Positions 36,279 to 44,720 of a stretch of 64,000 nt of DNA are shown here, piece by piece. Below the pieces are notes generated by a model. The model made no database searches. It was not told where the DNA came from and saw nothing but the letters and a program-made list of their open reading frames with translations. Each line of letters starts with the position of its first letter. Position 1 is the first letter of the stretch. The position numbers and the translations under genes are program-made. Source of the stretch: Croceibacterium ferulae. Its GTDB lineage: Bacteria; Pseudomonadota; Alphaproteobacteria; Sphingomonadales; Sphingomonadaceae. Where the stretch lies: contig NZ_QZVQ01000002.1 of NCBI RefSeq assembly GCF_003660445.1, forward strand, positions 434,001 to 498,000, in the 5' to 3' direction.

Positions 36279-37934
36279 ATGGAGATGAACCGTCGCGGCG
36301 TACTGGCGCTGCTGGGATCGGGCACGGCACTGGCGGTACCCGGTGCCGTGGGCGCGCAGGCGACGACGCCTGCCATCACCTTCGCGCATGGCGTGGCGAG
36401 CGGGGATCCGGCAGCGGATGGCGCGGTCCTGTGGACCCGCGCCACGGCCCCGAGTGACCATGCGGGGGACATTGCGCTCACCTGGGCCGTGGCCCGCAGC
36501 GAAGGTGGGGAGCCGGTCGCGACGGGGGAGGTGCTCGCCAGGAGCAGCGCCGACCACACGGCCAAGGTGGTCGTCACCGGGCTGCAGCCGGGACACGAAT
36601 ACCACTACAGCTTTGCCGGTCCTGTCGGGGAGCAGTCCCCCACGGGGCAGTTCCGCACTCTGCCGGTCGGCGCCGTGGCGGAGCTGGTCCTGGCGGTCGC
36701 CTCGTGCCAGCTCTATTCCGGCGGGCTGTTCAACGCCTATGCCGACATGGCCGCCCTGCCCCGGCTGGATGCCGTGGTGCATCTGGGCGACTACATCTAC
36801 GAATATGGGGCGGACGGCTATGGCGCGGAGATCGGCCGGCGGCTCGGCCGCCTGCCCGATCCGCCGCACGAGATCGTGACCCTGGACGATTATCGCCGGC
36901 GCCATGCGCAGGTGAAGACCGATCCGGACATGCAGGCTGCCCACGCCCGCGCCGCCTTCATCTGCGTGTGGGACGACCACGAAGTGGCGAATGATGGCTG
37001 GCTGTCCGGGGCGGAGAACCACCAGCCGGAGACGGAGGGCGATTGGGCCGCGCGCAAGGCAGCCGCCATGCAGGCCTATTTCGAATGGATGCCGATCCGC
37101 GATCCGGAGGCGGAGCGCGCGCCCGAGGCGATCTTCCGTACCTTCGAGTTCGGCGCCCTCGCCACCCTGGCGATGGTGGAAACTCGGCTCGTCGCCCGCG
37201 ACGAGCAGGCCGCGCCCAAGGGCGACGTGCCCGCGGCAGAGCAGGTCCCCGCGCTGCTGGCCGTACGCGAGCAGCCCGGGCGCGAGCTTCTGGGGGAGCA
37301 GCAGCGCCAATGGCTGGAAGGCGTGCTCGCCGCATCCGTCAGTGCTGGCAAGCCGTGGCAAGTGCTGGGCAACCAGGTGGTGATGGCGCGGGTCGCCGGG
37401 CCGGATCTGGAGGCGCAGCTGGGCGCGGCGGGCTATGCCGCCCTGCGCGCGAAGATGCCGGAGGCGTATCGCGCACGGATCGACCAGGCGATCGCCGGCT
37501 ATCGCGCCGGCCTGCCGTTCAATCTCGACAGCTGGGACGGCTACCCCCATGCCCGCGAACGGCTGTATGCCACCTTCCAGCGCGCCGGCACCCGCCCGCT
37601 GGTGCTGGCGGGGGACAGCCATGCCTCCTGGGCCAACAACCTCCACGATGCGGGCGGCCGGCTCGTTGGGATAGAGGTCGGCAGCACGGCGATCACGAGC
37701 CCGTCCTACGGTTCGCTGCTGCCGGGCATCGGACGCCTGCTGGCCGCCGCGAACGAGGAGGTGCTGTTCTGCGATCAGGACACGAAGGGCTATGCTCTGG
37801 TGACCTTGACGCCGGAGCAGGCGCGGGCCGATTACATCGCGGTCTCGAGTGTCCTGACCAAGCCGTTCGAGCGGCGAGTGACCGGCAGCTTTATCGCTTC
37901 GGCAGAACCGGGGGCTCCCTTCGTGCCGGCTTGA
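36279..37934 (+). CDS. phoD: Alkaline phosphatase D family protein, Tat-exported
   Basis: A metallophosphatase of 551 residues. The start at 36279 follows GAGGA and gives the Tat signal MEMNRRGVLALLGSG. An N-terminal Fn3-like PhoD domain contains ITFAHGVASGDPAADGAVLW, TRATAP and the repeat VTGLQPGHEYHYSF. The metallophosphatase domain shows LAVASCQLYSGG, VVHLGDYIYEYG, FICVWDDHEVANDGW and LAGDSHASWANNL, which hold the Fe/Ca ligands of PhoD enzymes. It would release phosphate from diesters or monoesters in the periplasm. The TBDR before it probably brings in the substrate. Confidence 0.95.
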   Translation: MEMNRRGVLALLGSGTALAVPGAVGAQATTPAITFAHGVASGDPAADGAVLWTRATAPSDHAGDIALTWAVARSEGGEPVATGEVLARSSADHTAKVVVTGLQPGHEYHYSFAGPVGEQSPTGQFRTLPVGAVAELVLAVASCQLYSGGLFNAYADMAALPRLDAVVHLGDYIYEYGADGYGAEIGRRLGRLPDPPHEIVTLDDYRRRHAQVKTDPDMQAAHARAAFICVWDDHEVANDGWLSGAENHQPETEGDWAARKAAAMQAYFEWMPIRDPEAERAPEAIFRTFEFGALATLAMVETRLVARDEQAAPKGDVPAAEQVPALLAVREQPGRELLGEQQRQWLEGVLAASVSAGKPWQVLGNQVVMARVAGPDLEAQLGAAGYAALRAKMPEAYRARIDQAIAGYRAGLPFNLDSWDGYPHARERLYATFQRAGTRPLVLAGDSHASWANNLHDAGGRLVGIEVGSTAITSPSYGSLLPGIGRLLAAANEEVLFCDQDTKGYALVTLTPEQARADYIAVSSVLTKPFERRVTGSFIASAEPGAPFVPA

Positions 37935-38099
37935 CGCTCGTCGTTGATAACCCGGGACGCCGATAGCTCGGCGCGGCGCCGGCCGCGGACGAGCTACCGG
38001 CAGGTCACTCCTGCCTGTCCTCTCCGTCGGTCCGACATGGAAACCTCGCGTCACGAGGAGTACGGCCCTGCCGACCACGAAGATCGAGCAGGAGGCGGC

Positions 38100-38402
38100 A
38101 TGTCCGACGACGACTATATCTATGACGAGGATAGCGGAGAGTGGATGCCAGCAGCCGAGCTGGCCGCGAAACGCCAGCTCGCCGATCAGGTGCAGGTGTA
38201 CGACGCGGTCGGCAATCTGCTGGCAGACGGAGATCAGGTCACCTTGATCAAGGATCTGGATGTCAAAGGTGCCGGCCAGACGCTGAAGCGTGGCACGCTT
38301 ATCAAGTCGATCCGCCTGACCGGCGATCCGCAGGAGATCGACTGCCGTTATGAAGGGATCAAGGGCCTGGTGTTGCGGGCCGAGTTCGTCCGCAAGCGCT
38401 GA
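38100..38402 (+). CDS. PhnA-domain protein without zinc-ribbon cysteines
   Basis: A 100-residue cytoplasmic protein. The C-terminal 70 residues match the PhnA (YjdM) domain: DAVGNLLADGDQVTLIKDLD, VKGAGQTLKRGTLIKSIRL and KGLVLRAEFVRK. In PhnA proteins this follows a four-Cys zinc ribbon; here the N-terminus (DYIYDEDSGEW) keeps the aromatic pattern but no Cys. AGGAGG sits six bases before the ATG; the frame is open further upstream without a good start. PhnA was named for phosphonate use, but it is not a phosphonatase and the role is unclear. The next gene overlaps the stop. Confidence 0.88.
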   Translation: MSDDDYIYDEDSGEWMPAAELAAKRQLADQVQVYDAVGNLLADGDQVTLIKDLDVKGAGQTLKRGTLIKSIRLTGDPQEIDCRYEGIKGLVLRAEFVRKR

Positions 38403-38689
38403 TGGCACGTCCGCGGTCCAGCATGCCTTCCACGGCGGAGATATGGGCGCTGGTCGACATGCGCGGATGTCTGGAAGTGCGCGTAACACCCGGAGCCTCC
38501 GCCGACGCGGTAATACTGCCTGCAGCGGGAGGGCCGCTTGCTGTTCGGACCACAGCCTTGCCCGAGCACGGCAAGGCAAACGAGGCAGTCCTGCGGCTGC
38601 TTGCCAAGGCACTCGACCAGCCCGCATCTGCGCTGGAGCTGGTGCGCGGCGCCACCAGCCGGAACAAGCTGGTCCGGCTGGCGCCCTGA
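38402..38689 (+). CDS. DUF167 (YggU) family protein
   Basis: A 95-residue cytoplasmic protein of the widespread DUF167 family. The pattern VRVTPGASADAVILPAAGG, LAVRTTALPEHGKANEAVL then LRLLAKALDQPASALELVRG and SRNKLVRL is diagnostic. The function is not known. Its ATG overlaps the stop of the PhnA-domain gene (TGATG), so the two are translationally coupled. Confidence 0.92.
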   Translation: MARPRSSMPSTAEIWALVDMRGCLEVRVTPGASADAVILPAAGGPLAVRTTALPEHGKANEAVLRLLAKALDQPASALELVRGATSRNKLVRLAP

Positions 38690-38872
38690 CGCAGAAGCGC
38701 TCCTGAGCGGCAGAAAGCGACGCGCTTGTTCGCGTCCAGCGGCCTGACAGGACGCACTCCGCGCGATTGCCGGGTGTTTTCTCCGCTTGCATGTCGGCCG
38801 GCGGCGAGAAAGGATGGCGACAACAACGGTGACGACAAGCAACGCTGCGCCGCCGATAGGAGGAGATGAACG
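38690..38872. other. Intergenic region before the Gfo/Idh operon
   Basis: This 183-base stretch shows no gene that I can support. It must hold the promoter of the sugar operon to the right. No clear operator symmetry was found; it ends in the strong ribosome site of a short reading frame at 38873. Confidence 0.4.
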
Positions 38873-39007
38873 ATGGCGACCACGAGAAGGCAGGTCTTGC
38901 GCCGCGCAGGCGACCGCTTGCTCGCGCGGGCTCGGGCGGGCTCCAGCAATCGGGACGCGCAGATTTCGACGCAGGCCTGCCCCTCCCCTTATCCCATCAA
39001 GGGCTGA
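38873..39007 (+). CDS. Possible 44-residue peptide upstream of the Gfo/Idh gene
   Basis: A short reading frame starting MATTRRQVLRRAGDRLL and ending ACPSPYPIKG. It has the best ribosome site of the area, AGGAGGAG at 38858-38865, seven bases before the ATG. Its stop lies four bases before the GTG start of the Gfo/Idh gene, so it could act as a leader that couples translation. The peptide is very basic in its first half. It could be a real small protein, a leader or chance; codon use gives no decision at this length. Confidence 0.35.
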   Translation: MATTRRQVLRRAGDRLLARARAGSSNRDAQISTQACPSPYPIKG

Positions 39008-39011
39008 CGCC

Positions 39012-40160
39012 GTGGAGCCGGTGCGGTTTGCCATGGTGGGTGGCGGCGAAGGAGCGTTCATTGGTCCGGTTCACCGGACTGCGGCAGCGATCGCGGGCAA
39101 TTGCCGGCTGGTCGCAGGCGCGTTCTCCAGCGATGCCGAGCGGGCTCGCCGCTCGGGCGAGGCTTTGGGCCTGGCGGCCGACCGCTCCTATGCGAGCTGG
39201 CAGGCGTTGATCGAGGGCGAGGCACGCAAGGATGCGGCGGAGCGGGCAGAATTCATTGCGATCGTCACGCCCAACCACCTGCACGCGCCGATTGCCATCG
39301 CGGCGCTGGAGGCCGGGCTGCCGGTCCTGACCGACAAACCGCTGACCGATACAATTGCGGCTGCGGAGGCCTTCGCCGCGGCTGCCGCGCAAACAGGCGG
39401 GCTGGTCGGCGTGACCCACACCTATGCCGCTTACCCGATGGTACGTCAGGCCCGGGCACTCGTTGCCGGCGGCGCGCTTGGCGCGATCCGGCGGGTTGCG
39501 GTTCGCTACACCCAGGGGTGGCTGGCGCGGGCCGAAGATGCGGTGGGCAAGCAGGCCGAATGGAGGGTGGACCCGGCGCGATCCGGTCTGGCGGGCGCAT
39601 TCGGCGACATCGGCACGCACGCCTTCAACCTGGTCGAAACGATCGCGGGCGAACGGATGGTGCGGCTGTCGGCCGAACTGCGTGCCGCAGTGCCCGGGCG
39701 CACGCTCGACGATGATGGCGCGGCGATGTTCCATCTTGCGGGCGGAGCGCGCGGGACGCTTGTCGCCAGCCAGGTCTGCGCGGGCGACGCCAACGGGCTG
39801 GCGATTTCGATCTGGTGCGAGGAAGCTGGCCTGCATTGGGAGCAGGAAAATCCCAATGTTCTGCGCGTCGCCAGAAGGGCGGGGCCGGAGGAGATCTGGA
39901 CGGCCGGGGCGGACCGCCCCTATCTCGCCCCGCAGGGCAGCCGTGTGATCCGCACGCCAGCAGGCCATCCCGAAGGATATCTGGAAGCCTTCGCGAACAT
40001 CTATCAAGATTTTGCGCTGGCTGTGCGCGGCGATGCCCCGGCGGATCCGTGCTATGCCAGCCTGTCAGCCGGAATGCGTGCGATGCGGTTCATCGCCGCA
40101 GCCCATGCCAGCAGCGAGGATGACGGGCGCTGGATCGATCTGGAGGACACAAGGGCATGA
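39012..40160 (+). CDS. Gfo/Idh/MocA family oxidoreductase
   Basis: NAD(P)-dependent sugar or polyol dehydrogenase of 382 residues. It starts with GTG, giving MEPVRFAMVGGGEGAFIGPV with the Rossmann nucleotide motif. The family motif TDKPLTDTIAAAEAF (Glu/Asp-Lys-Pro) is at about residue 110, and FGDIGTHAFNLVETI carries the His of the active site. The open frame continues upstream but without a ribosome site. It overlaps the TIM-barrel gene by four bases (ATGA). Relatives in such clusters oxidise glycosides at C3 or act on inositols; the exact substrate is unknown. Confidence 0.92.
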   Translation: MEPVRFAMVGGGEGAFIGPVHRTAAAIAGNCRLVAGAFSSDAERARRSGEALGLAADRSYASWQALIEGEARKDAAERAEFIAIVTPNHLHAPIAIAALEAGLPVLTDKPLTDTIAAAEAFAAAAAQTGGLVGVTHTYAAYPMVRQARALVAGGALGAIRRVAVRYTQGWLARAEDAVGKQAEWRVDPARSGLAGAFGDIGTHAFNLVETIAGERMVRLSAELRAAVPGRTLDDDGAAMFHLAGGARGTLVASQVCAGDANGLAISIWCEEAGLHWEQENPNVLRVARRAGPEEIWTAGADRPYLAPQGSRVIRTPAGHPEGYLEAFANIYQDFALAVRGDAPADPCYASLSAGMRAMRFIAAAHASSEDDGRWIDLEDTRA

Positions 40161-41212
40161 AGGGACCAGCCATTTTCCTGGCGCAGTTCGCGGGCGACGC
40201 GGCGCCGTTCGACAGCCTGCCGGCGATTGCCCGGTGGGCAGGCGATCTCGGCTATGTCGGGGTGCAGATCCCCACATGGGATGCGCGGCTGTTCGATCTG
40301 GAACGCGCGGCCGAAAGCCAGGATTATTGTGACGAGGTGGCGGGCATCTGTGCCGAGGCCGGGGTCGCGATCACCGAGCTTTCGACGCATCTGCAAGGCC
40401 AGCTGGTGGCCGTGCATCCCGCTTACGATACGCTGTTCGACGCCTTCGCGCCGGCGGAACTGCATGGCCGGACGGCGGAGCGGACCGAATGGGCGTGCCG
40501 GCAGCTGCGGCTCGCCGCGCAGGCCAGCCGGCGGCTGGGGCTCGATGCGCACGCGACCTTTTCCGGCGCGCTGCTGTGGCACACCGTCTATCCCTGGCCG
40601 CAGCGGCCTGCCGGGCTGGTGGAGGAAGGCTTCGCCGAGCTGGCGCGCCGGTGGCGCCCGCTGCTGGACGCATTCGACGATGCCGGCGTGGACCTCTGCT
40701 ACGAGATCCACCCGGGCGAGGATCTGCATGACGGAATCAGCTGGGAGCGGTTCCTGGCGGCGGTGGACGGGCATCCGCGCGCCAACATCCTGTACGACCC
40801 CAGCCACTTCGTCCTGCAGCAGCTGAATTACCTGGAGTTCATCGACATCTATCACGAGCGGATCCGCATGTTCCATGTGAAGGACGCGGAATTCGTGCCA
40901 ACGGGGCGCGCAGGCGTCTATGGCGGCTATGCCGACTGGGGCGACCGGCCGGGGCGCTTCCGCTCGCTTGGCGATGGCCAGGTCGATTTCGGCGGCATCT
41001 TCTCGCGACTGACGCATCACGGCTATGGCGGCTGGGCGGTGCTGGAGTGGGAATGCTTCCTCAAGCACCCGGAACAGGGCGCGGCCGAGGGCGCGCCCTT
41101 CATCGCTGCGCATATGATCCGGCGGGCCGAGAAGGCGTTTGACGATTTCGCCGGCGCGGCCCCCGATCCGGCGCGCAACCGGCGCATATTGGGACTGGAT
41201 CGCGATCAATGA
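40157..41212 (+). CDS. Sugar phosphate isomerase/epimerase family TIM-barrel protein
   Basis: A 351-residue xylose-isomerase-like TIM barrel with no signal peptide. Metal-binding acidic and His residues are visible in CYEIHPGEDLHDG, NILYDPSHFVLQQ, MFHVKDAEFVPTG and WAVLEWECFLKHPEQGA. These place it with cytoplasmic epimerase/isomerase proteins that usually accompany Gfo/Idh dehydrogenases. It is coupled to the upstream dehydrogenase and is followed after 47 bases by a permease, so the three genes appear to import and convert one sugar. Confidence 0.92.
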   Translation: MKGPAIFLAQFAGDAAPFDSLPAIARWAGDLGYVGVQIPTWDARLFDLERAAESQDYCDEVAGICAEAGVAITELSTHLQGQLVAVHPAYDTLFDAFAPAELHGRTAERTEWACRQLRLAAQASRRLGLDAHATFSGALLWHTVYPWPQRPAGLVEEGFAELARRWRPLLDAFDDAGVDLCYEIHPGEDLHDGISWERFLAAVDGHPRANILYDPSHFVLQQLNYLEFIDIYHERIRMFHVKDAEFVPTGRAGVYGGYADWGDRPGRFRSLGDGQVDFGGIFSRLTHHGYGGWAVLEWECFLKHPEQGAAEGAPFIAAHMIRRAEKAFDDFAGAAPDPARNRRILGLDRDQ

Positions 41213-41259
41213 TCACCGGCGGTTGAACGGCAGGTGGCGACAAGGGGAGGAAGAACGGG

Positions 41260-42492
41260 ATGACCAACGGCACGCGGGCGCGGCTGTCGCTGATGATGTT
41301 CCTGCAATATGGGGCCTGGGGGGCGTGGTTCGTGCCCTTTGCGACCTATCTGTCGCGGACGGGGCTGCAGGACTCGGTCGGCACGATCTATTCGGCGCAA
41401 GGCTGGGCGGCGATCGCCGCGCCGCTGTTTGTCGGGGCCGTGGCCGACCGCTACTTCGCTGCCGAAAAGGTGATGGGGGTGCTGCACCTGTTCGCCGCCG
41501 TGCTGCTGTTCGCGCTGGCGCAGATCGGCGCGGATGCGGGGCTGATGTTCCTGGCCACGCTGGGCGTGCTGCTGGCCTTCATGCCGACGATCGCCCTGTC
41601 CAATGCCATCGCGCTGAATGCGTTGAGCGACAGCGAGCGGCAGTTTCCCGCCATCCGGGTGTTCGGCACGATCGGCTGGATCGTGGCCGGCCTGGTGGTC
41701 AGCTTTGTCCTGCCCGGTCAGGCGGAGCGGACCGCCATGCCCATCCTGCTGGCGGCGGGCATTTCGCTGGTTTACGGCCTATACTCCTTCACCCTGCCGC
41801 ATACGCCACCAACGGCTGGCGGCGGCAAGGTCTCGATCGGCGCACTGCTGGGGCTGGATGCCATCCGCACCTCCGATCGCAGCTTCTGGGTGCTGATCGT
41901 CTGCTCGATGCTGATGATGATCCCGTTCTCGTTCTACAACGTCTACGCCAACCCGTTCCTGGACGATATCGGCATGGACAACCCTGCCGCCGTGCAGACG
42001 ATCGGGCAGGTGTCGGAAGTCGCCTTTGTGCTGCTGTTGCCGCTGTTCTTCCGCTGGGTCGGGATCAAGGGCGTGCTGTTCGTCGGCATGGCGGCATGGG
42101 CCGTGCGCTACTTCATCTTCGCCAATGCCTTCACCGCCGACGGCCCGATCGAGCCGCTGGTCTATCTCGGCCTGGCACTGCACGGCGTGGGCTTCGACTT
42201 CGTGTTCGTCGCGGCGACGATCTGGGTCGGCAACCACTTCGCCAAGGAAGCCGGCAGCCGGGCACAGAGCTTCCTGGCGCTGATGACCTGGGGTGTCGGC
42301 TACCTGATCGGCAGCAACGTCGCCAATGCCGTCCAGGTGGGCGCAGGCGACGGGCTTGGCACGGACTGGCACGGTTTCTGGCTGCTGCCCGCCGGCTTCG
42401 CGGCCATCACCGCGGTGGCGTTCCTGCTGCTGTTCCGCGACAAGCGCGGCGGCATGGGTGCGGGCGAGGTCGTGCGCGCGCCGAGCCATTGA
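41260..42492 (+). CDS. Nucleoside:H+ symporter family MFS permease (NupG/XapB-like)
   Basis: A 410-residue carrier of the nucleoside:proton symporter branch of the MFS. The N-terminus LMMFLQYGAWGAWFVPFATYL and the segment GWAAIAAPLFVGAVADRYF are close to the NupG pattern, as is RVFGTIGWIVAGLVVSF. Homologues in Bacteroidetes and sphingomonads are often found in sugar loci with Gfo/Idh and TIM-barrel genes, where the substrate is likely a glycoside or inositol rather than a nucleoside. Here it closes the operon, ending in front of a strong hairpin. Confidence 0.88.
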   Translation: MTNGTRARLSLMMFLQYGAWGAWFVPFATYLSRTGLQDSVGTIYSAQGWAAIAAPLFVGAVADRYFAAEKVMGVLHLFAAVLLFALAQIGADAGLMFLATLGVLLAFMPTIALSNAIALNALSDSERQFPAIRVFGTIGWIVAGLVVSFVLPGQAERTAMPILLAAGISLVYGLYSFTLPHTPPTAGGGKVSIGALLGLDAIRTSDRSFWVLIVCSMLMMIPFSFYNVYANPFLDDIGMDNPAAVQTIGQVSEVAFVLLLPLFFRWVGIKGVLFVGMAAWAVRYFIFANAFTADGPIEPLVYLGLALHGVGFDFVFVAATIWVGNHFAKEAGSRAQSFLALMTWGVGYLIGSNVANAVQVGAGDGLGTDWHGFWLLPAGFAAITAVAFLLLFRDKRGGMGAGEVVRAPSH

Positions 42493-42499
42493 TGGAGGT

Positions 42500-42525
42500 G
42501 GGGGAGGGTCCGGCCGCCCTCCCCC
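42500..42525. terminator. Hairpin between convergent permease and DUF1080 genes
   Basis: GGGGGAGGG-TCCGGCCG-CCCTCCCCC forms a perfect nine-pair GC stem starting eight bases after the permease stop. There is no T run, so termination would need help, but the convergent position supports a bidirectional role. Confidence 0.5.
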
Positions 42526-42557
42526 CGCCCCCGCCCTGTGCGAAGGCTGCGGCGGAT

Positions 42558-43529
42558 CTACTCGGCGACGATCCGTGGCAACGTCTTGATCGGCTCTACC
42601 GTGATGTTGCGGAACCAGGTCTCCGCCCCTTCCGACTGAAGCTGGATTCGGCCGTGCGTAAGCGGCCGGCGCGTGCCGTCAGGTGCGATCGTGGCCAGAT
42701 CCTTCACCTCTGCCACCGGAACGCCGTTGACGACGTGGACCGCGCGATCGCCCACCACGTAGAGGTCGAGCGTGTTCCACTCACCCACCGGCCGTTCAGC
42801 ATCGGTGGCCGCCTCGACGTTCCAGGTCGGGGTGCCGTTGATCATGTCCACTTCGCGTCCGCCCAGCTGGTAGCGCAGATGCGGCTCGATCAGGCTGGGG
42901 TCATAGCCGACCGTCGTGCGGCCGCGCAGCTCCGTGCCCACCATCACCACCATGCCGGTCGAACCGCGCATGATCTCGAACTCGGCGGAAGGCGACCAGG
43001 TGCCCCAGACGGCGCCGGGCATGCCGTGGGTGTGGTATAGCAGGCCGTTGTTCTGCGGCTGGGTAAGGCGCGGCGCGTAAGTCCGCTCACCCCACTTGAA
43101 CTCCAGCCGGAGGTGGTAATCGGCAAGGTCGGCCTGGTGCACCAGGCTGCCCCACGTCTCCCCCTTGATCCAGATCGCCGGCGCGCCGTCCACAGTCCGC
43201 ACCGCGAAGTCATCGGACATGTCCCGGCCGGTGCCGATCGGGCGCGCAGCCGGGTCCTGCCGGTAGGTCAGGGCCGGATCAGGATAGCCGAGCCAACCGC
43301 CCCAATCCGCCAGGTCACGACCGTTGAACAGGTCGCGTGCCGGACCTGCCGCCGCCGGTACATCGACCAGACGCAGCCGCTGCACCGATGCCCTTTCACC
43401 CGCGACAGCGCGGGCCTGCTGAAGCGATGCCGGATCGTCGGAAGCCTGCACGGCCGCGGTTTGATCCGGAATCTGGGCGCAGCCACCGCTCGCCAGCATA
43501 ATGGCCATGATCCTCATCGACCGCCTCAC
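42558..43529 (-). CDS. Exported DUF1080 (3-keto-disaccharide hydrolase family) protein
   Basis: A 323-residue protein with a signal sequence ending in a lipobox-like ASGGC (Cys about 17). The frame starts at a GTG preceded by GGGGAG; an ATG four codons later is an alternative. The DUF1080 domain, a concanavalin-like beta-sandwich, begins ARDLFNGRDLADWGGW and includes HLRLEFKWGERTY, PQNNGLLYHTHG and EFEIMRGSTG. Proteins of this family include hydrolases of 3-keto glycosides. It is divergent from the operon that holds a second DUF1080 gene. Confidence 0.88.
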   Translation of the reverse strand: MRRSMRIMAIMLASGGCAQIPDQTAAVQASDDPASLQQARAVAGERASVQRLRLVDVPAAAGPARDLFNGRDLADWGGWLGYPDPALTYRQDPAARPIGTGRDMSDDFAVRTVDGAPAIWIKGETWGSLVHQADLADYHLRLEFKWGERTYAPRLTQPQNNGLLYHTHGMPGAVWGTWSPSAEFEIMRGSTGMVVMVGTELRGRTTVGYDPSLIEPHLRYQLGGREVDMINGTPTWNVEAATDAERPVGEWNTLDLYVVGDRAVHVVNGVPVAEVKDLATIAPDGTRRPLTHGRIQLQSEGAETWFRNITVEPIKTLPRIVAE

Positions 43530-43805
43530 TCACTCTCTCCCCATTCCTTGTTCTTTCGCGCCGAACGTAACGCATTCGCCGGCAAGGCAAGAAGCAAAAA
43601 TGCCGCGACCTCAGTCGGAGGGCATGAAGAACGGGAGCGATACGTCTTCGGGGTCTCTTCCGGCGCAGCGCCCGGCGCGGCCTGGTCGGAGCTGTCAGGT
43701 CGACGCAGGACTTTTTGCCGTTGCCGCTTGTGCTGGCGTCGGTGATCGGCTCTAAACCGGGGCAGGAGCGCGAAAAATCGCGCACGAATTGGGAAAGGAA
43801 GCGGC

Positions 43806-44720
43806 ATGGGCATGTCTCGCCGCGTTGTTTTGGGGGCAGGCGCCGCGCTGGTCGCGGCGGGAGGTGCGGGAATCCGCACCTCTGCGCAGGCACAGTCCGC
43901 GGCGCGCTTCTCGTTGCACTACGCGCCGCACGAAGGCAGCTTTGCCAGCCGGGGAAGCCGGCTCGAACAGATCGCCTATGCCGCCGATCAGGGCTTTGCC
44001 GCGTGGGAAGACAACGAAGCGGCCGGCCGGCCCGTTGCCGAGCAGGAGGCGATGGCCCGCGCGCTGCGCCAGCGTGGCATGACAATGGGCGTCTTCGTCG
44101 CCAGCATGCCGAAATGGGCCGATTTCCGCCCACTGCTGGGCGGCAATGACGATGCCGATCGCGAGGGCTTCCTTGCGGATATCCGCGCGTCGATCGAGGT
44201 TGCCAGGCGACTGGACGCGAAGTGGATGACGGTGGTTCCCGGCTTCCTCGACCGCAAGCTGCCGATGGAGATCCAGACCGGCCGCGTCATCGACACGATG
44301 CGCCGCGCGGCCGAGATCGTGGAGCCGCACGGACTGGTGATGGTGATGGAGCCGCTGAACACGCTCACCAATCATCCCGGCGCGTTCCTGCAGACCATTC
44401 CGCAGGGCTTCGCCATCGCCAAGGGTGTCGGTAGCCCGGCGGTGAAGGTCCTCGCCGATCTGTATCACGAGCAGATTCAGGCCGGGAACCTGATCCGGAC
44501 CCTGGAGACCTGCTGGGACGAGATCGCCTATCTCCAGTTCGGCGACAATCCGGGCCGCAAGGAACCCGGCACGGGGGAGATCAATTATGGCAACATCGTC
44601 CGCTGGTTGCGTGCGCGGCAATTCGCCGGCGTGATCGGCATGGAGCACGGCAATTCGGTGGAAGGTCGCGATGGCGAGGACCGGCTTCTCGCCGCCTATC
44701 GCGCGATCGACGCGGCATGA
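43806..44720 (+). CDS. Tat-exported TIM-barrel protein, hydroxypyruvate isomerase-like
   Basis: First gene of a five-gene operon. The 304-residue protein has a Tat signal (MGMSRRVVLGAGAALVAAGG) and a TIM barrel similar to hydroxypyruvate isomerase / sugar epimerases: RFSLHYAPHEGSF, LVMVMEPLNTLTNHPGAFLQ (metal Glu), VKVLADLYHEQIQAGNLI (metal Asp/His), YLQFGDNPGRKEPGTGEINY and GVIGMEHGNS. An export signal is unusual for a sugar isomerase and implies periplasmic conversion of an oxidised sugar. The stop overlaps the next start (ATGA). Confidence 0.9.
   Translation: MGMSRRVVLGAGAALVAAGGAGIRTSAQAQSAARFSLHYAPHEGSFASRGSRLEQIAYAADQGFAAWEDNEAAGRPVAEQEAMARALRQRGMTMGVFVASMPKWADFRPLLGGNDDADREGFLADIRASIEVARRLDAKWMTVVPGFLDRKLPMEIQTGRVIDTMRRAAEIVEPHGLVMVMEPLNTLTNHPGAFLQTIPQGFAIAKGVGSPAVKVLADLYHEQIQAGNLIRTLETCWDEIAYLQFGDNPGRKEPGTGEINYGNIVRWLRARQFAGVIGMEHGNSVEGRDGEDRLLAAYRAIDAA

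Noticed and set aside
33862-36330. 822-codon open frame on the minus strand
   Set aside because: It is antisense to a clear TonB receptor and its translation is low-complexity Arg/Gly/Ala/His-rich sequence typical of a mirror frame in GC-rich DNA.
36234-38792. 852-codon open frame on the minus strand
   Set aside because: It is antisense to phoD, the PhnA-domain and DUF167 genes, which carry family motifs; the antisense product has none.
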